Below, in pieces: positions 44,376 to 52,340 of a stretch of DNA of 64,000 bases. The notes beneath the pieces are model-generated. The model made no database searches. It was given only the letters and a program-made list of their open reading frames with translations, and had not been told where the DNA came from. The translations under genes and the position numbers were made by a program. This stretch comes from Pseudomonas kairouanensis (GTDB lineage: Bacteria; Pseudomonadota; Gammaproteobacteria; Pseudomonadales; Pseudomonadaceae). Numbering within the stretch: the first letter of the stretch is position 1; every line of letters begins with the position of its first letter. The DNA lies in NCBI RefSeq assembly GCF_004682055.1, contig NZ_QUZU01000026.1, forward strand, positions 27,685-91,684, in the 5' to 3' direction.

Positions 44376-44566
44376 GATCAGGCTCCTTCTGAAAAAGCCA
44401 GCCTACAAAGATCGCTACGCCGCGCCTACTGTCAGAGTTCACAGGTAGGCCCGGCCTCCCTCGATAGCGCCTGCTTTGTGTATCTGCACTATCCTGCCCC
44501 CAGGGTGTCGTACTCCCATACCCCCAAACCGCCTACAGTCACCGGGGTGTCAACTTCGGAGAACCC

Positions 44567-46057
44567 ATGACCCAAGACATTCTTGCCAAGGAAACCAACC
44601 GCCGCCAACTGCAGCAGATCATCTCCGGGCTGTCCGACGGGGTGATCCTGGCCGAGGTCGATCAAACGATCCTGTGGGCCAATGAAGCCGCGCTGGCCAT
44701 GCATGGGGTGGGCGATGTGATGGGGCTGGGGGCCAATGGGCAACAGTACGCCGAGCGTTTCGCCCTGCGTTATCGCAACAATCATCCGGTACTGCCGGAA
44801 AACTACCCCCTGGCCCGTGCAGCGCTGGGCGATGAATTCAGCGATGTGGTGGTGGAAGTCACGCCCGTGGCCGACAAGGACAAAACCTGGGTGCACCGCT
44901 TGCGCAGCCTGGTGATCACCGACGCCAAGGGCGAACCGGAACTGCTGGTGCTAATCCTCAGCGACGCCACCGAATGGGCCAGTGCCGAGCAGCGCTTCGA
45001 AAAAACCTTCAACGCCAACCCCGCCCCCGCCGTGATCTGCCGGTTGAGCGACCTGCGTTACATCAAGGTCAATCAGGGCTTTTTGGAGATGACCGGCTAC
45101 AACCGCGACCAGGTCATCGGCAAATCCGTGTATGAGCTGGATGTATTGGAGCAGGCCGAACGCAAGGACTTGGCCATCCAGCGCCTGGGTGAAGGCGCCA
45201 CCATCCCCCAGATGCAGGCCGAACTGCGACTGCCGGGGGGCGGCAGCAAGTTGGTGATCGTCGCCGGCCAGCCGTTGGACATGAACGAAGAAGACTGCAT
45301 GCTCTTCTCCTTCATGGACCTGGAGCCACGGCGCAAGGCCGAAATTGCCCTGCGCCAGAGCGAGGAGCGCTTTGCCAAGTCGTTTCGACTCACCCCCGTA
45401 CCCACCCTGGTGTGCAGCGCCGCCAACCGGCAGGTGGTGGATATCAACGAAGCGTTCATGAGCATCACTGGCTATATCAGCGAAGAGCTGATCGGCAAAT
45501 CCATCGAAGACATCGACTTTATCGACAACCCATCGGCGGGCGCACAGTTGTTCGCCACCCTGGAAAAAGCCGGCAACCTCGACGGTCAGGACCTCAAGGT
45601 GCGCAAGAAGGGCAATGAAGTGATCGACTGCGTCGTCTCCGCCGACACCGTGATCATCCAGGACGTGCCCTGCTACCTGCTGGTGATGATGAACATCACC
45701 GAACGCAAACGCTCGGAGCTGGAGTTGGTGGCCGCCATCGAGGAAGTGATGCAGGACGCCTCCTGGTTCAGCCAGACCCTGATCGAAAAACTGGCCAATG
45801 CCAAGAGTGTCAACAGCCCCAACCTGCCGACCGTGGCCTTTACCGACCTCACCGCCCGTGAGCGCGATGTACTGGGCTTGATTTGCGAAGGGCTGGCCGA
45901 CAAGGAGATCGCGTCGCGGCTGAAACTGGCGCCCAACACCGTGCGCAATCATGTGGCCACGGTGTACTCCAAACTGGGGGTGCACAGCCGCAGCGCCGCC
46001 ATCGTCTGGGCCCGTGAACGCGGGTTGTTTGCCGGTGAACTGCGCCTCAAGCCATAA
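44567..46057 (+). CDS. PAS-domain sensor regulator with LuxR output
   Basis: Cytoplasmic regulator of 496 residues with three PAS domains (about 15-125, 145-255 and 270-385) and a C-terminal LuxR/GerE helix-turn-helix (about 428-488, LTARERDVLGLICEGLADKEIA). There is no kinase or receiver domain, so signalling is direct: ligand or redox sensing by PAS controls DNA binding. No metal or flavin ligand residues are certain. GGAG precedes the ATG. The downstream small DUF1652 gene is on the same strand but has its own binding site and a gap of about 110 bases. Confidence 0.9.
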   Translation: MTQDILAKETNRRQLQQIISGLSDGVILAEVDQTILWANEAALAMHGVGDVMGLGANGQQYAERFALRYRNNHPVLPENYPLARAALGDEFSDVVVEVTPVADKDKTWVHRLRSLVITDAKGEPELLVLILSDATEWASAEQRFEKTFNANPAPAVICRLSDLRYIKVNQGFLEMTGYNRDQVIGKSVYELDVLEQAERKDLAIQRLGEGATIPQMQAELRLPGGGSKLVIVAGQPLDMNEEDCMLFSFMDLEPRRKAEIALRQSEERFAKSFRLTPVPTLVCSAANRQVVDINEAFMSITGYISEELIGKSIEDIDFIDNPSAGAQLFATLEKAGNLDGQDLKVRKKGNEVIDCVVSADTVIIQDVPCYLLVMMNITERKRSELELVAAIEEVMQDASWFSQTLIEKLANAKSVNSPNLPTVAFTDLTARERDVLGLICEGLADKEIASRLKLAPNTVRNHVATVYSKLGVHSRSAAIVWARERGLFAGELRLKP

Positions 46058-46166
46058 GCGCCGCCAGTGCAAATGCACTAGTGCGGCTAGTGCGAATTCG
46101 CCTTATGGCTCAAAGGGCCGGTGATTAACCTTCAAGGGTCCAAACTTATGCCCTGAAGGAACTCGC

Positions 46167-46439
46167 ATGTTTACCCTCTCGCAACTGCGAAACTGCATCG
46201 AAGAAGGCCTGTCGCCGCTGACGTGTGAGTTCACCCTGTGCCGGGATGCATCCCTGACCCTCAAGGTCTTCGACGCGCAAACCGGCCGGGTGGACTTGGT
46301 CGTCACGGGGATCAGCACCAACCGGCTGCAGACCCCGCAAGAAGTGGAAAAGATGGTGGAAGAGTTGCGCTACGAACTGCAAAGCAACAACGTCGGCAAG
46401 CTCACGCTGGAGGGCTGGCCTTCAACGACGCCCCGATGA
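46167..46439 (+). CDS. DUF1652 protein
   Basis: A 90-residue small protein of the DUF1652 family, found almost only in Pseudomonas. Pattern: MFTLSQLRNCIEEGLSP at the start, TLKVFD in the middle and IST-N-LQTPQEVEKMVEELR near the end. Function is unknown. AAGGAA lies seven bases before the ATG. The 3' end overlaps the convergent MFS gene by 38 bases. Confidence 0.88.
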   Translation: MFTLSQLRNCIEEGLSPLTCEFTLCRDASLTLKVFDAQTGRVDLVVTGISTNRLQTPQEVEKMVEELRYELQSNNVGKLTLEGWPSTTPR

Positions 46440-47595
46440 AATAAAACACTCCGCCCCCCACGATAAACGCCCCCAACATATAGAACATGTAATGGGCCGG
46501 TAGGCTGGCCAACACCAGGCCACACAATACCGGCCCCAGGGCAGCGCCCAGGTTGGACAGGTTCTGCGCGCCGTAATACATGCCGCGCAGGTGGTCTGGC
46601 GCGATACGGTCGATAAACATGTACTCGGCCGGGAACACGATGATCTCCCCGACGGTGAACACCGCCATTGCCAGCACCCACCACAGCACGCTGGTGGACA
46701 AGGCAAAACCGACCAAGCCGAGCATGAACATGCCCAGGCCTGCGATCAGCCACTGGCCCAGGTAGCGGTGCGAGATCCGCCGCCCTATCAGGTACTGCAA
46801 GGCAATCACCAGCACGGCATTGGTGGTCAGCACCGCACTGACCACGGTGTAGGTGTATTCGGCCGTCGTGGTCGTCACCAGGTATTGCGACAACCAGGCC
46901 GTGAACTGGCCGAACACCACGGCACTGAGCACCCCGCCAAGGGTGAAGCACACCAGGCGCCGGTCCCTGAGCAATACGCGTCCCACCGCCAGGAACGGCA
47001 CCGGTTTTTGCGTGGCATCGGCAGTGGCCAGGGTTCGGTCACCCCAGCGCCAGTACAGCAGGAAAAAACCCAACCCCAATAGCGCCGACAGAATGAACGG
47101 CAGACTGATATCCAACTTGGCCACCATGGCCCCAAAAAACGGGCCAACGGCGTAGCCGATATTGGTCAGGGTGTACTTGATGGAGAACACTTCGCTGCGC
47201 GCATCCTCGGGCAGCAGGCTGGCAAAACCGGCCTTCACCGCGATATCGATCACGGCATAGGCCAGGTTGATCAAGATCAGGCAGCTGTAGAACGCCCAGA
47301 TATTCTGGGCCAGCACGGTACCGATAAAGCCCAGCGCAAACAGCACTGTCAGGCCGAGCAGCAGCCGGTAACTGTTGATGCGATCCACCAGAAAGCCGCC
47401 GTATACGCTGAGCAGCGAACCGACAATCAGGGAGCTGCCAATCACCAGGCCGACCTGGGTGATGTCCAGGGCAAAGTGGCGGGTGAGGTAGATAACCAGG
47501 TAGGGAAACGTGATGGCCTTGGCCAGCGTCAGTAACAACGTGGCGGACAGCAACAGGTTCACGGTGCGGGGGTAGTTTCTTATTGTGGCAAGCAT
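46402..47595 (-). CDS. MFS transporter, MdtH-like
   Basis: Major facilitator transporter of 397 residues with twelve predicted helices and the loop 2-3 motif GGFLVDRINSYR. It resembles the drug:H+ antiporter group with MdtH and YdeE as relatives; substrate unknown. The gene ends inside the oppositely oriented DUF1652 gene. A symmetric hairpin lies in its leader, 13 bases before the weak binding site AGAGAG. Confidence 0.88.
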   Translation of the reverse strand: MLATIRNYPRTVNLLLSATLLLTLAKAITFPYLVIYLTRHFALDITQVGLVIGSSLIVGSLLSVYGGFLVDRINSYRLLLGLTVLFALGFIGTVLAQNIWAFYSCLILINLAYAVIDIAVKAGFASLLPEDARSEVFSIKYTLTNIGYAVGPFFGAMVAKLDISLPFILSALLGLGFFLLYWRWGDRTLATADATQKPVPFLAVGRVLLRDRRLVCFTLGGVLSAVVFGQFTAWLSQYLVTTTTAEYTYTVVSAVLTTNAVLVIALQYLIGRRISHRYLGQWLIAGLGMFMLGLVGFALSTSVLWWVLAMAVFTVGEIIVFPAEYMFIDRIAPDHLRGMYYGAQNLSNLGAALGPVLCGLVLASLPAHYMFYMLGAFIVGGGVFYFIGASLKASPPA

Positions 47596-47608
47596 CCTGC
47601 TCTCTTTT

Positions 47609-47644
47609 TTAAGGTAACGCGGCCCTTTCAGCCGGCTACCTTAA
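47609..47644. other. Symmetric hairpin before the MFS gene
   Basis: Perfect eight-base arms TTAAGGTA and TACCTTAA with an inner GGC/GCC pairing. No T-run follows in the direction of either neighbouring transcript, so it is not a normal terminator. It could be an operator of the MFS gene or an RNA element in its leader. Confidence 0.45.
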
Positions 47645-47670
47645 CTCAGGAGCAGGGAGACAACGCAAGG

Positions 47671-47979
47671 TCATTTCTTGACGGGCGTGATCTCAAGAAT
47701 GGTGCCGTTGGTGGTCTTGAGCAGTACGAACTTATCGCCGACCCGTGCCCACTGGCTGTCAGCTTCGGGTTGCTTGAGGCCGCGTTTTTTCCAGTCACTG
47801 ACGGCCGATTCCTTGCGCATCAGGATATCCGGGGCACGGTCGCCCTCTTTCAAGTCACGGGTATTGATGTTGGAAGGCTGCACGGTTTCCTGCGGGGTAT
47901 CACCGGCCTGCACGACGAAGCTGGCGGTGGACAGGCTAGTGGCGACCAGCAGGCAGGCGATCAGGGATTTGGATTTCAT
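47671..47979 (-). CDS. Small periplasmic protein, RcnB-like
   Basis: A 102-residue secreted protein with an N-terminal signal peptide (about residues 1-25, cleavage after VVQA). The mature part carries the RcnB-like pattern WKKRGL, VGDKFVLL and IxxxTPVKK at the end. RcnB proteins are periplasmic and influence nickel/cobalt efflux, but small homologues are widespread and their role is uncertain. The start at 47979 is the first with both a signal peptide and a GGAG-like binding site; the longer open frame upstream is spurious. Confidence 0.8.
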   Translation of the reverse strand: MKSKSLIACLLVATSLSTASFVVQAGDTPQETVQPSNINTRDLKEGDRAPDILMRKESAVSDWKKRGLKQPEADSQWARVGDKFVLLKTTNGTILEITPVKK

Positions 47980-48120
47980 GGGTGCTCCTTCAATGAATAA
48001 TGCGTACCCAGGTTCGGACCGCTGGCGCCCCCAATCATTCAACCCAATACCTTGTGGCGGGGGTATGGAGCAACTGCTGAAATCCGCGATTGCTGGCGTG
48101 AAATATTTGATGTATTTTTT

Positions 48121-48148
48121 CATGAAATTATTCGACATAAATTTCATG
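48121..48148. promoter_or_regulatory. Palindrome at the start of the PuuR-like gene
   Basis: CATGAAATT (48121-48129) is repeated inverted as AATTTCATG (48140-48148) around a ten-base spacer. It covers one possible start codon and ends on the other. The position suggests an operator bound by the regulator itself, giving autorepression; the AT-rich context with TTTCATG differs from the GC-rich surroundings. Confidence 0.5.
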
Positions 48149-48703
48149 ACCCCACAAGAAGAACTCGACACCCTCGCCGCATTGATCCACGACCTGCGCA
48201 AACACAAGAAGCTCACCCTCGCCCAACTCGCCCAGAAAATCGAGCGGTCGGTGGGTTTCCTGTCCCAGGTCGAGCGTGGCCTGTCGCGCCCAACCGTGGC
48301 GGACCTGACCGCCATCAGCCACGCCCTCGACGTGCCCACCACGTACTTTTACAGCCAGCCCAAGCCCAAGGCGGTGGACTGGATCACCCGGCCCAACGAG
48401 CGGCGTACGGTGTACTACGCCAACGGCATCACCGACATCCTCGTGTCACCGAGCATGAACGGTGCCTTTTCGATGCTCGACAGCCTGTTGGCCCCCGGCG
48501 CCAACAGCGGTGAGCACACCATGAGCGACCGCGCCGAACAGGCCGGTTTTGTGCTGGAGGGCGAGCTGACGTTGTGGGTGGAAGGCGAGGCCGACTCGGT
48601 CACCCTTATGCCCGGCGACAGCTTCCACCTGGCCAGCTTCGCCCATTGCCGCTACGCCAACCTGACCGCCCTGCCCGCCCGCGTGCTGTGGGTTTACAAC
48701 TAG
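48146..48703 (+). CDS. PuuR-like XRE regulator with cupin domain
   Basis: Regulator of 185 residues: an N-terminal XRE helix-turn-helix (about 10-65, LRKHKKLTLAQLAQKIERS) and a C-terminal cupin (about 110-180 with VLEGELTLWVEGEADSV). This layout is that of PuuR, the putrescine-pathway repressor. The start is uncertain: an ATG at 48122 gives eight more residues; neither has a clear binding site. It is followed after 11 bases by a glutamine-synthetase-like gene, which is the natural target. The palindrome overlapping the start would allow autorepression. Confidence 0.85.
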   Translation: MTPQEELDTLAALIHDLRKHKKLTLAQLAQKIERSVGFLSQVERGLSRPTVADLTAISHALDVPTTYFYSQPKPKAVDWITRPNERRTVYYANGITDILVSPSMNGAFSMLDSLLAPGANSGEHTMSDRAEQAGFVLEGELTLWVEGEADSVTLMPGDSFHLASFAHCRYANLTALPARVLWVYN

Positions 48704-48714
48704 GAGCTGCACCC

Positions 48715-50061
48715 GTGAAAAGCCATTCCTCCACGTTGCTGGCCGAAGTACGGACCTTTCGCCAGAACCACCCCGACGTGCGTTACGTTGACTTGATCGC
48801 ACTGGACATTCCCGGGCATTTCTACGGCAAGCGCTACCCGGTGGAGATGCTGGAAAAAGTCGCCGCCGGCAGCCCGTTGAAGCTGCCGCAGAACGCGGTG
48901 CTGCTGGGGGTTCAGGGTGGCTTGTTCAAGATTGGCGACTACTGCTTCAACGACGGCGACCCGGATGCCAACCGCCGCCTGGTGCCGGGCACGCTCAAGC
49001 CGGTGAACTGGGAGTCGCAGCCTCTGGGGCAGATGTTGATCACCTCTGACGGCACCGAAGCGCCCATCGAATTCGAACCCCGTGAAGTCCTGGCCAAGGT
49101 GCTGGAGCGCCTGCACCACAAGGGCATTCATCCGGTGGTGGCGTTTGAGTTGGAGTTTTACCTGTTTGATAAAAAACTCGAAAACGGCCTGCCGCAATTT
49201 GCCCGCGATCCGCTGAGCGGTGATGCCGACGACCAGCCCAACCTGCACATCGAACGCCTGTCCCGTTTCAGCGAAGTGCTGGACGATATGGCGCAAACCG
49301 CCAAGGACCAGGGCATCGATATCACGGTGATCACCGCCGAAATCGGCCCCGGCCAGTTCGAGATCAATTTCGGCCACCTCGACGACGGCCTGCGTGCCGC
49401 CGACTGGGCTGCCCTGTTCTGCCGCAGCACCCGAGGCGTGGCGCTCAAGCATGGCTACCGCGCCAGCTTCATGGCCAAGCCCTACCTGCAATACCCCGGC
49501 AGCGGCATGCACGTCCATGTCAGCCTGTATGACGGCGCGGGCAACAACCTGCTGGCGGCGCACCAGCAACAACCGCTGCGCCACGCCGTGGCCGGCTGCC
49601 TGGAATTGCTGCCCCACTGCATGCCGATCTTTTCGCCCAACCACAACGCCTTCCGTCGCCTGGGCGGTACGGTCAACGCGGCAACCCGCGCCAGTTGGGG
49701 GTTTGAGGACCGTGACGCGTGCGTGCGCATCCCCGAGTCCGACCCACGCAACCTGCGTATTGAACACCGCCTGGCCAGTGCCGATGCCAACCCTTACTTG
49801 GTGCTGGCGGCTATCCTCGTGGGCTTGGAGCACGGCCTTGAAGCCAAGCGCGAGCCCATCGCCCCACTGAACGAGGACCGCAACAGCGGCACCGATTTCC
49901 CCGTGGAAATGCTCGACGCGGTGCGCGCCATGCAGCATCAACCGGTATTGCGCGATAAGCTGGGCGCCGAATTTATCGACGTGTACTGCGAGAACAAACG
50001 CCAGGACCATCTGGCCTTCCAGCAAGAGATTCATGCGCGGGAATATCGCTGGTTTCTCTAA
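48715..50061 (+). CDS. Glutamine synthetase-like enzyme, gamma-glutamylpolyamine synthetase type
   Basis: Ligase of 448 residues in the glutamine synthetase superfamily. The Mg2+/ATP site signatures are visible: AFELEFYLFD, EIGPGQFEINFGH, SGMHVHVSLYD and the C-terminal RIEHRLASADANPYL. Together with the preceding PuuR-like gene it is probably a gamma-glutamyl-putrescine (or related amine) synthetase rather than the nitrogen-assimilating enzyme; the Tyr adenylylation site of GlnA is absent. The start is GTG at 48715 with GGAG ahead of it. Other Puu genes are not in the window. Confidence 0.85.
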   Translation: MKSHSSTLLAEVRTFRQNHPDVRYVDLIALDIPGHFYGKRYPVEMLEKVAAGSPLKLPQNAVLLGVQGGLFKIGDYCFNDGDPDANRRLVPGTLKPVNWESQPLGQMLITSDGTEAPIEFEPREVLAKVLERLHHKGIHPVVAFELEFYLFDKKLENGLPQFARDPLSGDADDQPNLHIERLSRFSEVLDDMAQTAKDQGIDITVITAEIGPGQFEINFGHLDDGLRAADWAALFCRSTRGVALKHGYRASFMAKPYLQYPGSGMHVHVSLYDGAGNNLLAAHQQQPLRHAVAGCLELLPHCMPIFSPNHNAFRRLGGTVNAATRASWGFEDRDACVRIPESDPRNLRIEHRLASADANPYLVLAAILVGLEHGLEAKREPIAPLNEDRNSGTDFPVEMLDAVRAMQHQPVLRDKLGAEFIDVYCENKRQDHLAFQQEIHAREYRWFL

Positions 50062-50080
50062 CCCTCCAATGGAAACACCG

Positions 50081-51178
50081 ATGACAGACCAAAGCGCCCC
50101 GGCCCTCAAGGAAATATTCAACGTTGAACGCCTGCAACACATCGCCGCCGAGATGACAGCGGTGTACCCGACGTTCGACGCCAAAGGCTTCCTCAAGCAC
50201 GCCCAGGCCGGGCTGGCGCAGTTGTCGGTGATGCAGCGCATGGCGCGGGTCAGCGAGAGCCTGCATGCCGTAATTGCGCTGGACTACCCGCAAACCCTCA
50301 AGCGGCTTTATGCCCTGGCGCCGCGCTTGAACAGCGGGTTTGTGAGCCTGTTTCTGCCGCACTTCGTTGCCAGCTACGGCCAGGGGGATTTCAAGCGATC
50401 CATGGATGCGCTCAAGTACTTCACCACCTTTGGCTCCGCCGAGTTCGGTATCCGCCACTTTCTGCTGCACGACTGCCAGCGCACCCTGGCGGTGATGCAG
50501 ACCTGGTCACTGGATGACAACGAACACGTACGCCGCCTGGCCAGTGAAGGCTCCCGACCGCGCCTGCCCTGGTCGTTTCGCCTGGGCGAGATCCAGGCCA
50601 ACCCCGAGCTGTGTGCGTCGATCCTCGACAACCTCAAGGCCGACCCCAGCCTGTACGTGCGCAAGTCGGTGGCCAACCACCTCAACGACATCACCAAGGA
50701 CCACCCGGATTGGGTGCTCACCCTGATCGAAGGCTGGTCCCTGGATAACCCCCACACCGCCTGGATCGCCCGCCATGCCCTGCGCAGCCTGATCAAGCAA
50801 GGCAACACCCGCGCGCTGACGATCATGGGCGCCGGGGCCAGGGCCGAGGTGAAACTGCATGGGTTGAGTGTGACACCTGCGGTGATCAACCTGGGGCAGC
50901 GGATCGAGCTGTCATTCAGCCTGGAATCCACCGCCAGCACTGCGCAGAAGCTGGTGGTGGATTACGCCATCGACTATGTGAAAAGTGCCGGGCACAGCGC
51001 CAAGAAGGTGTTCAAGCTCAAGGCGTTTACCCTCGGTGCTGGCGAACACCACCGCCTCAAGCGCGAGCAGCACATTCGCGAGTTGACCACCCGCAAGCAC
51101 TACCCGGGGCGGCATGTGGTGCATGTGTTGGTCAACGGAGAAAAACTCGGTAGTGCCGAATTCGAACTGCGCGCCTGA
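50081..51178 (+). CDS. DNA alkylation repair-like protein (AlkD family)
   Basis: A 365-residue all-helical protein with ALK/HEAT-like repeats (about 20-240), the fold of AlkD glycosylases that remove alkylated bases without flipping them out. The C-terminal third (about 245-365) is a beta-rich domain (LSVTPAVINLGQRIELSF) typical of longer relatives whose activity has not been proven. It lies 19 bases after the glutamine-synthetase-like gene, so it may be co-transcribed, though a functional link is not obvious. A REP pair follows it. Confidence 0.82.
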   Translation: MTDQSAPALKEIFNVERLQHIAAEMTAVYPTFDAKGFLKHAQAGLAQLSVMQRMARVSESLHAVIALDYPQTLKRLYALAPRLNSGFVSLFLPHFVASYGQGDFKRSMDALKYFTTFGSAEFGIRHFLLHDCQRTLAVMQTWSLDDNEHVRRLASEGSRPRLPWSFRLGEIQANPELCASILDNLKADPSLYVRKSVANHLNDITKDHPDWVLTLIEGWSLDNPHTAWIARHALRSLIKQGNTRALTIMGAGARAEVKLHGLSVTPAVINLGQRIELSFSLESTASTAQKLVVDYAIDYVKSAGHSAKKVFKLKAFTLGAGEHHRLKREQHIRELTTRKHYPGRHVVHVLVNGEKLGSAEFELRA

Positions 51179-51207
51179 CACGATCCACTGCCGCTACACA
51201 GATCCAA

Positions 51208-51297
51208 TGTGGGAGCGGGCTTGCTCGCGAAAGCGGTGGTTCAGTCAATACACATTGCGACTGACACGCCGCATTCCCGAGCAAGCCCGCTCCCACA
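51208..51297. repeat. REP-like element, paired inverted copy
   Basis: Inverted copies TGTGGGAGCGGGCTTGCTCG and CGAGCAAGCCCGCTCCCACA flank a 40-base centre. It lies between the AlkD-like gene and the LysR gene, both of which end next to it. Confidence 0.9.
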
Positions 51298-51300
51298 GTT

Positions 51301-52209
51301 TCAATTCGGTTTCGTCAGCGCAATCTCGCCCAGCAACAACCCCTGCTCCCGCGCGCACAACTCCACCACGTAATCCCACAACACCCGCAGCCTGACCGAC
51401 TTGTGCAACTCCCGGCGCGAGCTGATCCAGTAACTGCGCTGGATGCCCTCCCCTGGCAGCAACGCCACCAAGTCCGGATCGCCAGCCGCCATAAAGCACG
51501 GCAACACCGCGATCCCCAGCCCCGAGCGTGCCGCCTGGTGCTGGGCGATCACGCTGGTGCTGTGGAACACCACCTTGGGGTTGCGGCAGAAGCTGCTGAG
51601 AAACTTCAGCTCCTGGCTGAACAGCAAGTCGTCCACGTAATCGATCCATGAGTGCACGGCAAGGTCTTCGCGCCGTTCAATCGGCGGGTTGCGCGCCAGG
51701 TAGGCGCGGCTGGCATAGAGGGCCAGGCGGTAGTCGGTGAGTTTGCGCGTGACCAGTTGATCGACGCTGGGGCGCTCAAGGTGAATGCTGATTTCCGCCT
51801 CGCGGTTGAGGATGCTCACAAAGCGCGGCACTGCCACTAGCTCCACTTCCAGCCCAGGGTAGCGCTCGAACAGCCCACCCATGCGACTGGCAAGGAACAT
51901 CACGCCCAGGCCTTCGGCCACGCCGAGACGGATCTTGCCCAGGGGCGCGGCCGAATGGGTCAATTCGTCTTCGGCCAGCAGCGCGACGTTTTCCATGGCC
52001 TCGGCATGCTTGAGCAGGGCTTCACCGGCAGGTGTCAGTTCGTACCCTTGGGCGTGCTGCACAAACAACGCCGTGCCCAAGCTCTTTTCGATGGCCTCGA
52101 TATGCCGGGCGACGGTGGCGTGGGTGGTTTTCAGGCGTTGCGCAGCGGTGAGCAGGCGGCCGCTGCGCTGCAACTCCAGAAAGTAGCGCAGGTCATTCCA
52201 ATCGAACAT
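51301..52209 (-). CDS. LysR-family transcriptional regulator
   Basis: Regulator of 302 residues: N-terminal helix-turn-helix (about 4-60, FLELQRSGRLLTAAQRLKTTH) and an effector-binding domain (about 90-290). It is divergent from the GMC oxidoreductase gene, with about 130 bases between them, and probably controls that gene and the MHS transporter. The effector is likely the substrate of that oxidoreductase. Confidence 0.9.
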   Translation of the reverse strand: MFDWNDLRYFLELQRSGRLLTAAQRLKTTHATVARHIEAIEKSLGTALFVQHAQGYELTPAGEALLKHAEAMENVALLAEDELTHSAAPLGKIRLGVAEGLGVMFLASRMGGLFERYPGLEVELVAVPRFVSILNREAEISIHLERPSVDQLVTRKLTDYRLALYASRAYLARNPPIERREDLAVHSWIDYVDDLLFSQELKFLSSFCRNPKVVFHSTSVIAQHQAARSGLGIAVLPCFMAAGDPDLVALLPGEGIQRSYWISSRRELHKSVRLRVLWDYVVELCAREQGLLLGEIALTKPN

Positions 52210-52340
52210 GACACTTCCCTATGTTTATGCCTGAAGCCGTGCTGTTTAAAAACGCACAGCAGCTGGGTAAAAACTAACATTTTTAAGACGAAAACTAACA
52301 ACTAGGATGGATGCAATAAGAAAAACAAGCGAGACCTCAA

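Noticed and set aside
48700..50241. Long open frame on the minus strand opposite the glutamine-synthetase-like gene
   Set aside because: Covers a gene with clear catalytic motifs; composition typical of antisense artefact.
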